Notes under the pieces: model-generated
Told to the model about the DNA's origin: nothing
The model's database searches: none
Seen by the model: the letters and a program-made list of their open reading frames with translations, nothing else
Position numbers and translations under genes: made by a program
Assembly: GCF_042650125.1 (NCBI RefSeq)
Contig: NZ_JBHSAP010000018.1
Span: 620,001-684,000, forward strand
Direction: 5' to 3'
DNA: 64,000 nucleotides
DNA from: Salinithrix halophila
GTDB taxonomy: Bacteria; Bacillota; Bacilli; Thermoactinomycetales; DSM-45169
In this document: piece by piece, positions 9,074-16,824 of the stretch
How positions within the stretch are numbered: the first letter of the stretch is position 1
Layout of the letters: every line of letters starts with the position of its first letter

Positions 9074-10759
9074 TTACGAGTTCGTCAAACGGAAAACCAC
9101 GGACTCGTAGGGGCGCATCTCCATACCGCGAAAATCGGCGGAGCTGGCAGGGTAGTTCGTGAGAAGCTGAACGCCCATCCACCCTTCCCATCTTTCCGGA
9201 TCGGGAAGTTCAAATCGAACTTGGTGATCGGTGAAATTGTTGACCACCAGCAGCTTCTCCCCGTCTCCGTGACGGAAGTAGGCAAAGAGATTCGGATCAT
9301 CGGGCAGGATCAGTTCGTAGCGCCCCGTGGTCACGATGTCCATCTCCTTACGCAAGCGGATCAGTTCCTTGTAATGGTACAAGACGGAATGCGGATCTGC
9401 AAGGGCTTTCTCCACGTTAATTTCCTGGAAATTGGGGGCCGTTCCGATCCAGGGTGTACCTCTGGTGAACCCCCCATGTTCTGTGGCATCCCATTGTATC
9501 GGGGTTCGGGAATTATCCCGGGATTTCTCCCCAATAACAGCCATCACTTCGGCTTCAGGGATACCCTTTTCCTTCAAGATCCGATACATATTGCGTGTCT
9601 CTACGTCCCGGTATTGGTCGATGGAAGTAAATTTGGGATCGGTCATTCCGATCTCTTCACCCTGATAGATAAAGGGAGTTCCCTGCATGAGATGGATGAC
9701 AGTAGCCAGCATTTTCGCGGACTCTTTGTGCCATTTTCCATCATTTCCAAACCGGGAGACAATCCGGGGCTGGTCGTGGTTGCACCAGAACAGAGCGTTC
9801 CATCCGCCTCCCTCATGCATCTTCACCTGCCACTCGGATAGGATGCGTTTCAAGGCGCTAAAGTCCATCTCCCCTTGCTTCCACTTCTCTCCCTCGGGGT
9901 AATCCACTTTTAGATGGTGGAAGTTAAAGGTCATGTTCAACTCCCGGTTTTCCGGCCGGGTATATTGGATACACTCGGGGATGGTGGTGGAAGACATCTC
10001 TCCCACAGTCATCATCTCATAACGGGAGAACACCTCCTGATTCATCTCCCGAAAAAACTCATGGACCCGGGGGCCATCGGTGTAAAATTTACGACCGTCC
10101 CCTGGTGGCACTGAACCGTCATCGTCGGGGAAACGCTGATCCTTGGAAATCACATTGATCACATCGAGTCGGAAGCCATCCACTCCCTTATCCAACCACC
10201 AGCGCATCATATCGTATACTTCTTGTCGAACGCGGATGTTTTCCCAATTGAGGTCTGCCTGGGTAACGTCGTAGAGATGCAGGTAATACTGTCCCGTTTT
10301 TTCGTCCCATTCCCATGCAGAGCCGCCGAATTTGGATTGCCAGTTATTAGGCACTCCTCCTTCAGGAGTCGGATCTTTCCATATATAAAAATCTCGGTAA
10401 GGATTGTCCTCGGAAGATCGAGCCTTCTGGAACCAAGCATGTTCCGTCGACGTGTGGTTCACCACAATGTCGAGCAGCACCTTCAGTCCACGAGCATGGG
10501 CCTCCTCCAACAATTCTTCAAAATCTTCCATCGTCCCATATTCTTCATGGATGCTTCGGTAATCACTGATATCGTAACCGTTATCCCGCTGGGGAGATCG
10601 ATAGATCGGTGTCAACCACAAAACGTCGACTCCGAGATCCTTTAAATAATCCAGCTTTTCGATGATTCCACGGAGATCCCCTACTCCGTTTCCTGTCGTA
10701 TCACGGAAACTTTTGGGATAGATTTGATAGACAACCGCTTTTCTCCACCATTCCGTCAT
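9074..10759 (-). CDS. treA: Phospho-alpha-(1,1)-glucosidase (trehalose-6-phosphate hydrolase), GH13
   Basis: The enzyme cleaves imported trehalose 6-phosphate to glucose and glucose 6-phosphate in the cytosol. It has the GH13 TIM-barrel motifs: nucleophile Asp199 in GFRLDV, acid/base Glu254 in TVGEM and Asp329 in NHDQPR, plus DIVVNHTS near 98. The 561-residue length and the full alignment with B. subtilis TreA (about 561) identify it. The ATG at 10759 has AAGGAG eight bases upstream; an extension of twelve codons lacks a ribosome site. It follows treP across a long hairpin and precedes treR. Confidence 0.95.
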   Translation of the reverse strand: MTEWWRKAVVYQIYPKSFRDTTGNGVGDLRGIIEKLDYLKDLGVDVLWLTPIYRSPQRDNGYDISDYRSIHEEYGTMEDFEELLEEAHARGLKVLLDIVVNHTSTEHAWFQKARSSEDNPYRDFYIWKDPTPEGGVPNNWQSKFGGSAWEWDEKTGQYYLHLYDVTQADLNWENIRVRQEVYDMMRWWLDKGVDGFRLDVINVISKDQRFPDDDGSVPPGDGRKFYTDGPRVHEFFREMNQEVFSRYEMMTVGEMSSTTIPECIQYTRPENRELNMTFNFHHLKVDYPEGEKWKQGEMDFSALKRILSEWQVKMHEGGGWNALFWCNHDQPRIVSRFGNDGKWHKESAKMLATVIHLMQGTPFIYQGEEIGMTDPKFTSIDQYRDVETRNMYRILKEKGIPEAEVMAVIGEKSRDNSRTPIQWDATEHGGFTRGTPWIGTAPNFQEINVEKALADPHSVLYHYKELIRLRKEMDIVTTGRYELILPDDPNLFAYFRHGDGEKLLVVNNFTDHQVRFELPDPERWEGWMGVQLLTNYPASSADFRGMEMRPYESVVFRLTNS

Positions 10760-10813
10760 CACGATCGCTCCTTCTAGCATTTCCTGGTTCTTCACGCACC
10801 GGCTTGAGGCCGG

Positions 10814-10863
10814 AAACAGACATCAACCGGATGGAATCCGGCCAACCGGTTGATGTCTGTTTT
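10814..10863 (-). repeat. Long perfect stem-loop between treP and treA
   Basis: AAACAGACATCAACCGG and its exact complement flank a loop of about 15 bases. The stem begins at the treP stop codon. The following T-run on the minus strand is only TTT, so it is at best a weak terminator. It may block 3' exonuclease or dampen read-through to treA-treR. On the plus strand it is followed by TTTTTATTT. Confidence 0.7.
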
Positions 10864-12281
10864 TATTTAGATTTTCCAGCTTTGATTTTTGTGTAGATGA
10901 ATGTCAAGGCGAAGGGGATGAGGAGCACGATACCCATTCCAAGGAAGAAAGCTGCCCAATTTTGCGGGAAGATGGATAGGAAACCAGGGATACCGCCAAC
11001 ACCGATGGACGAAGCTTTCACCCCCAGGATCATAATCACCATTCCAGCGAGTGCTGAACCGATCAGGCCCATCACGAACGGGTACCGGTAGCGCAGATTG
11101 ACTGCGAACATGGCCGGCTCGGTAACACCCAGAAAGGCGGAAATTGCTGAGGGAAAGGACAAACCTTTCATTTTTTCATCTCGGGATGCAAAACCCACGG
11201 CCAGGGCTGCCGACCCTTGAGCGATATTCGAAAGAGCGAGAATCGGCCACAGGAATGTGCCCCCGGCGGAAGAGATCAATTGCAGGTCGACCGCCAGGAA
11301 CGTATGGTGCATCCCCGTCATCACCAGTACCGCATAGAGACCGCCATACAATAGACCCCCTACAGCGGCGAACTGGTCAAAAACCGTGACGAAAGCTTGC
11401 GTGATCATGTTGCCGATTGCGAAGGTGACCGGACCAATGACGATAAATGCGAGGAATCCTGTGAGAAGAAGAGCAACCGGAGCGACCACCAGCAACTGAA
11501 TCGAATCGGGTACGCGCTTTCTTAGGAAGATCTCCGCTTTTGCCAGGACGTAAGCTGAGAAGAGAACCGGCAAAACTTGTCCCTGGTAACCGATTTTTTC
11601 AATCTCGAATCCAAACAGGTTCCAGGTCGGCACTTCCCCCTTCTTGAGAGCTTCCCCGTACCCCCAGGCATTCAACAGATCGGGGTGAACCAGCATGAGC
11701 CCAAGGACGATACCCAGCAGCGGACTGCCGCCGAATTTCTTCATCGCTGACCAACCGATAAGCGCCGGCAGGAAGGTGAAGGCCGTGTTGGCCATCAAAT
11801 TGATCATGTCGGCGATATCTTTCCATTGGGGATGAAGGTCAACGACGGACTTTCCTTCATAAAAGATGCCCGGCCCGGTAAGCACATTGTTGATCCCCAT
11901 CAGTAAACCTGCCATCACGATAGCCGGGACAATCGGGATGAAGATGTCAGCCAGGACCTTGACCATCCGTTGCAGCACATTCATGTTTTTAGAGGCTGCT
12001 TCTTTTACGTCTTCTTTGGAGGATTCAGTGTGGCCGGTCAGTTCCACCAGTATTTTGTACACCTTGTCGACCGTTCCTTGACCGACCACCACTTGGAATT
12101 GACCGTTGGTCGAAAACGACCCTTTCACTAGATCAATGCTTTCCAGTTTTTCCTTATCCACTTTGCTCTCGTCTTTCAAGGCAAACCTCAGTCGCGTAAT
12201 GCAGTGGGTCACGGCAGAAATGTTTTCTTTTCCGCCAACGCCTTGGACGATTTGTTCCACTGACTGTCGGCTGATACTCAT
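10863..12281 (-). CDS. treP: PTS trehalose transporter, EIIBC component
   Basis: This membrane protein imports trehalose and phosphorylates it to trehalose 6-phosphate using the phosphotransferase relay. The EIIB domain comes first, with the phosphocysteine Cys27 in THCITRLRF. About ten membrane segments of the EIIC domain follow from residue 105 onward, including the family signature near GGSPLLGIVLGLMLVHPDLL. At 472 residues it has the usual TreP length with no EIIA domain, so EIIA must be supplied in trans. The ATG at 12281 follows GAGAGGAG. It is the first gene of the trehalose operon. Confidence 0.94.
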   Translation of the reverse strand: MSISRQSVEQIVQGVGGKENISAVTHCITRLRFALKDESKVDKEKLESIDLVKGSFSTNGQFQVVVGQGTVDKVYKILVELTGHTESSKEDVKEAASKNMNVLQRMVKVLADIFIPIVPAIVMAGLLMGINNVLTGPGIFYEGKSVVDLHPQWKDIADMINLMANTAFTFLPALIGWSAMKKFGGSPLLGIVLGLMLVHPDLLNAWGYGEALKKGEVPTWNLFGFEIEKIGYQGQVLPVLFSAYVLAKAEIFLRKRVPDSIQLLVVAPVALLLTGFLAFIVIGPVTFAIGNMITQAFVTVFDQFAAVGGLLYGGLYAVLVMTGMHHTFLAVDLQLISSAGGTFLWPILALSNIAQGSAALAVGFASRDEKMKGLSFPSAISAFLGVTEPAMFAVNLRYRYPFVMGLIGSALAGMVIMILGVKASSIGVGGIPGFLSIFPQNWAAFFLGMGIVLLIPFALTFIYTKIKAGKSK

Positions 12282-12503
12282 GGTGTGGCTCCTCTCTGAT
12301 GTCAAAGTGTAATCGTCTAACTCTTGCACAAGCAGGGAACTTGATCTTCGCCGGTTTCATATCAAGGTAAGGATTCTTTCGACGTCGCCCCCCCTACGTG
12401 AAGGCGGTTTCATCCTGGACAGTAATCCGCCGCTTCCGTAAACCCTATATCGGTTACCATACCCTCCTTGGTTCCCTGCATGAATCTCCCACCAACTCTC
12501 GCA

Positions 12504-12517
12504 CCTGTATATGCAGG
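12504..12517 (-). promoter_or_regulatory. TreR operator-like palindrome, downstream copy
   Basis: CCTGTATATGCAGG is one mismatch from a perfect palindrome and resembles the TreR box known from B. subtilis (core TTGTATATACAA). It lies about 65 bases into the transcribed leader. Confidence 0.65.
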
Positions 12518-12560
12518 GTTGTTTTCAGAGAAACCCCTTTCATGGGCACGCTGACCTACC

Positions 12561-12574
12561 AAAAAACGCTTACA
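12561..12574 (-). promoter_or_regulatory. Probable catabolite-responsive element (cre)
   Basis: On the minus strand TGTAAGCGTTTTTT fits 12 of 14 positions of the cre consensus TGWAANCGNTNWCA. It overlaps the expected transcription start of treP, a position from which CcpA represses. Confidence 0.5.
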
Positions 12575-12579
12575 TGGTC

Positions 12580-12608
12580 ATCTTAAACCTGTATATACAG
12601 GGTGTCAA
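12580..12608 (-). promoter_or_regulatory. Promoter of the tre operon with TreR operator in its spacer
   Basis: The minus strand reads TTGACA, 17 bases, TAAGAT. The spacer contains the perfect 14-base palindrome CCTGTATATACAGG (12588-12601). A bound repressor would therefore sit between the -35 and -10 boxes and exclude polymerase. Confidence 0.75.
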
Positions 12609-12654
12609 CGAGAAAAATCTGACAAATAAGCCTTTAGTCGATCCTGCGAATAAA

Positions 12655-12680
12655 ATGGAAAAGGCCCCCGAAAGGGAGCC
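12655..12680 (-). terminator. Intrinsic terminator after ilvE
   Basis: Minus-strand GGCTCCC pairs with GGGGGCC across TTTC and is followed by TTTT. Confidence 0.65.
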
Positions 12681-12739
12681 TGATTATCCGATCATTCTTT
12701 AACCATCTCAAGGAACGCAAGGCGTTTTCCGCGCCTATG

Positions 12740-13690
12740 TTATCCCGCGTGCCCTGCAGCGGCTTTCTGTTTATCCTGCACCGAGACGAGTTCCGATTCA
12801 CGAGCCTCTTCCGGATAAGCATGACTACCATCCACTCTGACAAGCTTGCGGAATTCGTTCAGCAGGTGATTCGTGATCGATCCCGGCTTTCCGTCGGCAA
12901 TGGTGCGACCGTCCACACTGACGACAGAGATCACTTCCGCAGCGGTGCCGGTAAGGAAAACCTCGTCCGCCACATAAACGTCATGACGAGTGAAGGGTTC
13001 TTCTTTGACCGTATACCCGAGGCGCCCACACAGATCCATGATCGCCTGACGGGTAATGCCGTCAAGGGCGCCCACATAACACGGCGGGGTATAGAGCACG
13101 CCTTTTTTGACGATGAAAATATTGTCCCCAGAGCCCTCGGCAACATAGCCTTCATGGTTGAGCATCAAGGCTTCACCCACTCCGGCCTGGTTGGCTTCAA
13201 TCTTCACCAGTACATTGTTGAGATAGTTGAGGGACTTGATCTTCGGGTTCAGAGCATCGGGCACATTTCGGCGAGTCGGCACCGTGACGATGGCTAAGCC
13301 TTCATCATACATCCGCTGAGGAAACATAACTACCTGATCAACGATGATAATGACCCTCGGATGAGAACATTTAGCAGGGTCAAGGCCGAGATCCCCCGTC
13401 CCTCGCGATACCACCAGCCGGATGTAAGCATTTTTCAGACTATTTTTGCGAACAGCTTCCAATACCGCTTTCTCCATCTCTTCCAATGTATAAGGGATGC
13501 CTAGAAGGATGGAGTGGGCGGATTCATACAGACGAACCAGATGTTCGCGCAATCGGAAGACATTGCCCTCATAGACCCGGATTCCTTCGAAAATCCCGTC
13601 ACCATACAGGAATCCATGGTCAAAGACCGATACAGTCGCCTCCTCTTTTTTTACATATTCCCCGTCCATGAACACCCAGCGCTCTTCCAT
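12740..13690 (-). CDS. ilvE: Branched-chain amino-acid aminotransferase
   Basis: This is a fold-type IV PLP enzyme that transfers the amino group between glutamate and the 2-keto acids of leucine, isoleucine and valine. FMDGEYVKKEEATVSVFDHG at the start and GDGIFEGIRVY are typical of the short, roughly 300-residue IlvE class. The PLP lysine is Lys152 in NPKIKSLNYLNN. The last 25 residues are extra and hydrophilic. The gene has its own consensus promoter inside the 3' end of pheA and a long structured leader that I identify as a ykkC-type riboswitch, so it is transcribed and regulated apart from the upstream thr-phe operon. Confidence 0.94.
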   Translation of the reverse strand: MEERWVFMDGEYVKKEEATVSVFDHGFLYGDGIFEGIRVYEGNVFRLREHLVRLYESAHSILLGIPYTLEEMEKAVLEAVRKNSLKNAYIRLVVSRGTGDLGLDPAKCSHPRVIIIVDQVVMFPQRMYDEGLAIVTVPTRRNVPDALNPKIKSLNYLNNVLVKIEANQAGVGEALMLNHEGYVAEGSGDNIFIVKKGVLYTPPCYVGALDGITRQAIMDLCGRLGYTVKEEPFTRHDVYVADEVFLTGTAAEVISVVSVDGRTIADGKPGSITNHLLNEFRKLVRVDGSHAYPEEARESELVSVQDKQKAAAGHAG

Positions 13691-13720
13691 TGGACAAGCA
13701 CCCCCGTCAACGTGTTTTAA

Positions 13721-13783
13721 ATAAAATGAAAAGCCTTCCTGCGCAGGTAGAAAAAAGAATCAGAACCTGCCGCATGAGGCTTT
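13721..13783 (-). terminator. Riboswitch-controlled terminator before ilvE
   Basis: Minus-strand AAAAGCCT..TGCGGCAGGT pairs with ACCTGCGCA..AGGCTTTT and is followed by CATTTTATTT. The 5' arm is also the 3' part of the aptamer (AAAAAAGCC..GCGGCAGG), so ligand binding should prevent this hairpin and allow transcription (an ON switch). Confidence 0.78.
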
Positions 13784-13871
13784 TTTCCCCACGGTGTAAC
13801 ACCGGTTTCCGGTGTCGGCACCGCTCGGACCAGACCCCTGCTGCCACAGGGCGGAACCCTAGGTGCCCTCC
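13763..13871 (-). ncRNA. ykkC-family riboswitch, probably subtype 2a (ppGpp)
   Basis: The minus-strand leader of ilvE contains the conserved ykkC blocks in the right order: CACCTAGGGTTCCG, CTGGTCCGAGCGGTG, TTACACCGTGGGG and AAAAAAGCC..GCGGCAGG. The first block pairs with GGTGC after the second to form the basal helix. In the published division of this family, guanidine (1), ppGpp (2a) and PRPP (2b) members differ at few positions; ppGpp members sit before branched-chain amino-acid genes, including ilvE. The family call rests on sequence; the ligand is inferred from context. Confidence 0.85.
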
Positions 13872-13894
13872 TGATCACAAAGCTTTCGCAATAT

Positions 13895-14806
13895 TTAACG
13901 ATGATTATATGCCTCCCAGGAAGTGTTGTCAACCCGGGCTTTATTGAGTGTTTGATAAGAATGACAAGGGTAGGATCCAAGGCGACGAACCTGGCAACCC
14001 CAACTCTCCATACTCGTTAGGGCCCGCTCCATCCCGCTTTGGGAAAGCTCTGCTTCCGCGTCAATAAAAAAATGGTAGGTCCCCAATTTTTTCTTAGTTG
14101 GCCTCGATTCGATACGAGACAAGTTGATTCCCTCTTCCACAAAGGATTGCAATACTTTATAGAGAGCGCCGGGATAATCCGAGGGAAGCGCCACCAGCAG
14201 ACTCGATTTCCTGCTTTCAGGCAGGACTAAGGGATGAGCCCACTCCTTTCCGACGACGATGAACCGGGTGAAGTTGTTCTCGTAATCCTGGATTTGCTGG
14301 GCGGCCAACTGCAAGCCATATAATTGATGGGCCATGAATGGCCCGATAGCGGCCCATGTCTCGCTTGCATGGTCTCGTACCTGACGAGCGGCATCAGCGG
14401 TGCTGTCCACATAGGTGACGACCGCCTTCGGCAAGTTTTCCCGCAGAAACCCGCGGCACTGGGCAACCGCCTGGGGGTGGGAAAGGACCCGGGTAATTTT
14501 AGAAAGCGGTTCTCCAGCCCGACTCGAATGAACCATCAAGTGCTGGGCGATGGGATAGATAAGCTCTCCTGTAATGGGTACATCCACATGATGAACCAAC
14601 CAATCCAGCGTGAGAGTGACAGACCCCTCGATGGCGTTTTCAACTGGAACGACACCATAGGGGAACTCCCCCCGATCAACGGCGGTTAGGACATCCGGAA
14701 TGGAGTCACATGGAGTATGAAGGGTATGATCCTCTGGAAACAGGGCACGCGTCGCTTCATGGGTGAAAGTACCGCGCGGTCCTAAATAGGCTACCGGCTC
14801 GTTCAT
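13895..14806 (-). CDS. pheA: Prephenate dehydratase
   Basis: It converts prephenate to phenylpyruvate, the committed step to phenylalanine. The 303 residues show a periplasmic-binding-like catalytic domain (AYLGPRGTFTHEA at the start, VPVENAIEGSV near 56, NFTRFIVVG near 178) and an ACT domain from about 195, whose ESRP motif is the known phenylalanine-binding site of feedback inhibition. There is no chorismate mutase domain. The ATG overlaps the thrB stop as ATGA. It is the last gene of thrR-hom-thrC-thrB-pheA, so aromatic synthesis is tied to threonine synthesis here. Confidence 0.95.
   Translation of the reverse strand: MNEPVAYLGPRGTFTHEATRALFPEDHTLHTPCDSIPDVLTAVDRGEFPYGVVPVENAIEGSVTLTLDWLVHHVDVPITGELIYPIAQHLMVHSSRAGEPLSKITRVLSHPQAVAQCRGFLRENLPKAVVTYVDSTADAARQVRDHASETWAAIGPFMAHQLYGLQLAAQQIQDYENNFTRFIVVGKEWAHPLVLPESRKSSLLVALPSDYPGALYKVLQSFVEEGINLSRIESRPTKKKLGTYHFFIDAEAELSQSGMERALTSMESWGCQVRRLGSYPCHSYQTLNKARVDNTSWEAYNHR
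13904..13932 (-). promoter_or_regulatory. Consensus sigma-A promoter of ilvE
   Basis: The minus strand has TTGACA, exactly 17 bases, TATAAT: a perfect consensus in the 3' end of pheA. Transcription would start near 13897 and enter the ykkC aptamer about 25 bases later. Confidence 0.9.
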
Positions 14807-15759
14807 CGACTCGCTCCTTTGATGTTTCCCACCAATTTACTACGGGGCTCCTCTCCTGTCAATCGGACAACGGCCCCTTGTCCGCTGGGACGGAGGCGTA
14901 TGATGTCAGCCTCTACGTCCAACCTCTGGAATACCCTTTCCATATAGCGAACGACAGAATCCGGATCGGAAGCGAAAGCAACCACGGTGGGACCCGCCCC
15001 GGAAAGAGCCACCCCTAGGGCACCATAGTTCTCTGCCTCCTGGATCAACTCCTCTAGACCAGGCACCAGCGCCATTCGGTAAGGTTGGTGAAATCGATCT
15101 TTCATCCCGACCCGGAGCAATTCCCCATCCCCTGTAAGCAGAGCCGCCGTCAGTAGATTGGCCCGGCTGCTTCCGAGTACGGCTTCCCCATGGGAGATCG
15201 AGGCGGGTAGCACTTCCCTTGCGCGAGAGGTGGCCAGAGACACCCGAGGAATGGCCGCCACCAGTTGAAAAGGGGGCACCGGAGCACTAACGCGGTGAAC
15301 CTGCTCCCCGTCCCAGGAAGCGATCACAACACCTCCAAAAAGGGAGGCCCCTACATTATCGGGGTGCCCCTCCCATTCTGTCGCCTCCCGGAACAATTCC
15401 TTCCGGCTAAATGGCTTTCCCAGCAGGTAGTTAGCAGCCATCAGCCCTGCCACGATGGCAGCTGCACTGGAACCCAAGCCGCGAGCGAGGGGAATGTCGC
15501 TTTCCGCAACAATACGGAGGGAAGGCATCTGTTGTCCCGCTTTACGGAAAAGCTGCTCCATCACCCGAAAAACCAGGTTGTCCCTGCCGCGTTCCACTTG
15601 GGCAAGGGCTTCTCCTTTGGGGTCCAGCTCCAGTTGATCCGAGGGTTCGATGTGAAGGCGGAGGAAGCGGTCGAGGGCCATGCCGATGGAGTCAAAACCG
15701 GAACCCAAATTGGCGGTACTCCCCGGCACTACCGTTTCAAAGGGTTGAAATTCCTCCAT
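14803..15759 (-). CDS. thrB: Homoserine kinase
   Basis: This GHMP kinase phosphorylates homoserine to O-phosphohomoserine with ATP, the substrate of threonine synthase. The amino-terminal PGSTANLGSGFDSIGMAL and the phosphate-binding loop PLARGLGSSAAAIVAG (near 90) are diagnostic, and LSGAGPTVVAF near 255 is the third GHMP motif. At 318 residues it has the usual length. It overlaps thrC by 23 bases upstream and pheA by 4 bases downstream, so translation is coupled. Confidence 0.95.
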   Translation of the reverse strand: MEEFQPFETVVPGSTANLGSGFDSIGMALDRFLRLHIEPSDQLELDPKGEALAQVERGRDNLVFRVMEQLFRKAGQQMPSLRIVAESDIPLARGLGSSAAAIVAGLMAANYLLGKPFSRKELFREATEWEGHPDNVGASLFGGVVIASWDGEQVHRVSAPVPPFQLVAAIPRVSLATSRAREVLPASISHGEAVLGSSRANLLTAALLTGDGELLRVGMKDRFHQPYRMALVPGLEELIQEAENYGALGVALSGAGPTVVAFASDPDSVVRYMERVFQRLDVEADIIRLRPSGQGAVVRLTGEEPRSKLVGNIKGASR

Positions 15760-16822
15760 GGGCCTCCTCCTCCTTGTCTTCTACCGCTGCCAATACAGCC
15801 CTTTTTTCGCAGGGAAGAACCTTGGGTTTGACCGGAATCGCATCCATCGCCGTGGTAGGATCCTTGAGACCATTGCCTGTCAGGACGCAGACGACCCGGG
15901 CATGATCGGGAATCTCCCCTGTCTGTCGGAGTTTACTCACTCCCGCTACCGAGGCCGCAGAAGCCGGCTCACAGAAAACCCCTTCCCAGCGGGCCAATGC
16001 CCGATAGGCATTAAGAATTTCTTCGTCCGTGACGCTGCCGATGAGGCCACCGGATTCTTTGGCCGCCGTCACCGCCGTTTCCCAACTGGCCGGGTTACCG
16101 ATACGGATCGCTGTCGCCACCGTCTCAGGCTTCTCCACCCGCTCTCCGCGCACGATAGCAGCCGCCCCTTCCGCCTCAAACCCGCACATGAGGGGAAGTT
16201 TACCGCTGTATCCTGCCTCGCGATATTCTTTAAACCCTTTCCAGTAGGCAGAGATGTTACCCGCGTTGCCGACGGGAATAGCCAGAACGTCGGGAGCGTC
16301 TCCGAGACGGTCGCATACTTCAAAGGCAGCTGTCTTCTGGCCTTCGATCCGGTAAGGATTGACGGAGTTGACCAGGGTGACGTCGGCTTCCCGCGCAATC
16401 TCGCGCACGATCTCCAGAGCTTGGTCAAAGTTTCCCTTCACCGCCAGCACTTCGGCTCCGTAAACCACTGCCTGGGACAGCTTTCCGAGGGCTACGTGAC
16501 CATCGGGAACCACGACGATACAACGAAGTCCCATCCGTGCGGCAAAGGCGGCGGCAGAAGCGGAGGTATTGCCGGTAGAAGCGCAAATCACCGCTCGACT
16601 CCCTTCTTCCGCCGCTTTGGCGATAGCCATGACCATCCCCCGGTCCTTGAAAGAGCCGGTCGGGTTGAATCCCTCCACTTTCAAATACAGTTCCACCCCT
16701 AGTTGATCCGACAAAGCAGGGGCATGGATCAGGGGGGTATTACCCTCATGGAGAGTAACCTCTGGTGTCTGGTCGGTTACGGGCAGAAATGGACGGTAAC
16801 GGGCAATAATTCCTTCTGACAT
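15737..16822 (-). CDS. thrC: Threonine synthase
   Basis: This PLP fold-type II enzyme converts O-phosphohomoserine to threonine. Lys59 in GSFKDRGM is the PLP Schiff-base lysine, and VGNAGNISAYWKG near 190 binds the cofactor phosphate. At 361 residues it is of the short Bacillus class. The ATG at 16822 is preferred because AAGGGGG lies nine bases upstream, whereas an in-frame ATG three codons earlier touches the ribosome site. The start codon lies just past the hom stop. The carboxy-terminal tail is acidic and extends slightly beyond the usual end. Confidence 0.95.
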   Translation of the reverse strand: MSEGIIARYRPFLPVTDQTPEVTLHEGNTPLIHAPALSDQLGVELYLKVEGFNPTGSFKDRGMVMAIAKAAEEGSRAVICASTGNTSASAAAFAARMGLRCIVVVPDGHVALGKLSQAVVYGAEVLAVKGNFDQALEIVREIAREADVTLVNSVNPYRIEGQKTAAFEVCDRLGDAPDVLAIPVGNAGNISAYWKGFKEYREAGYSGKLPLMCGFEAEGAAAIVRGERVEKPETVATAIRIGNPASWETAVTAAKESGGLIGSVTDEEILNAYRALARWEGVFCEPASAASVAGVSKLRQTGEIPDHARVVCVLTGNGLKDPTTAMDAIPVKPKVLPCEKRAVLAAVEDKEEEAHGGISTL

Positions 16823-16824
16823 GT

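Noticed and set aside
9017..9841. Open frame of 274 codons on the plus strand
   Set aside because: It is antisense to treA.
15758..16702. Open frame of 314 codons on the plus strand
   Set aside because: It is antisense to thrC, whose identity is certain.
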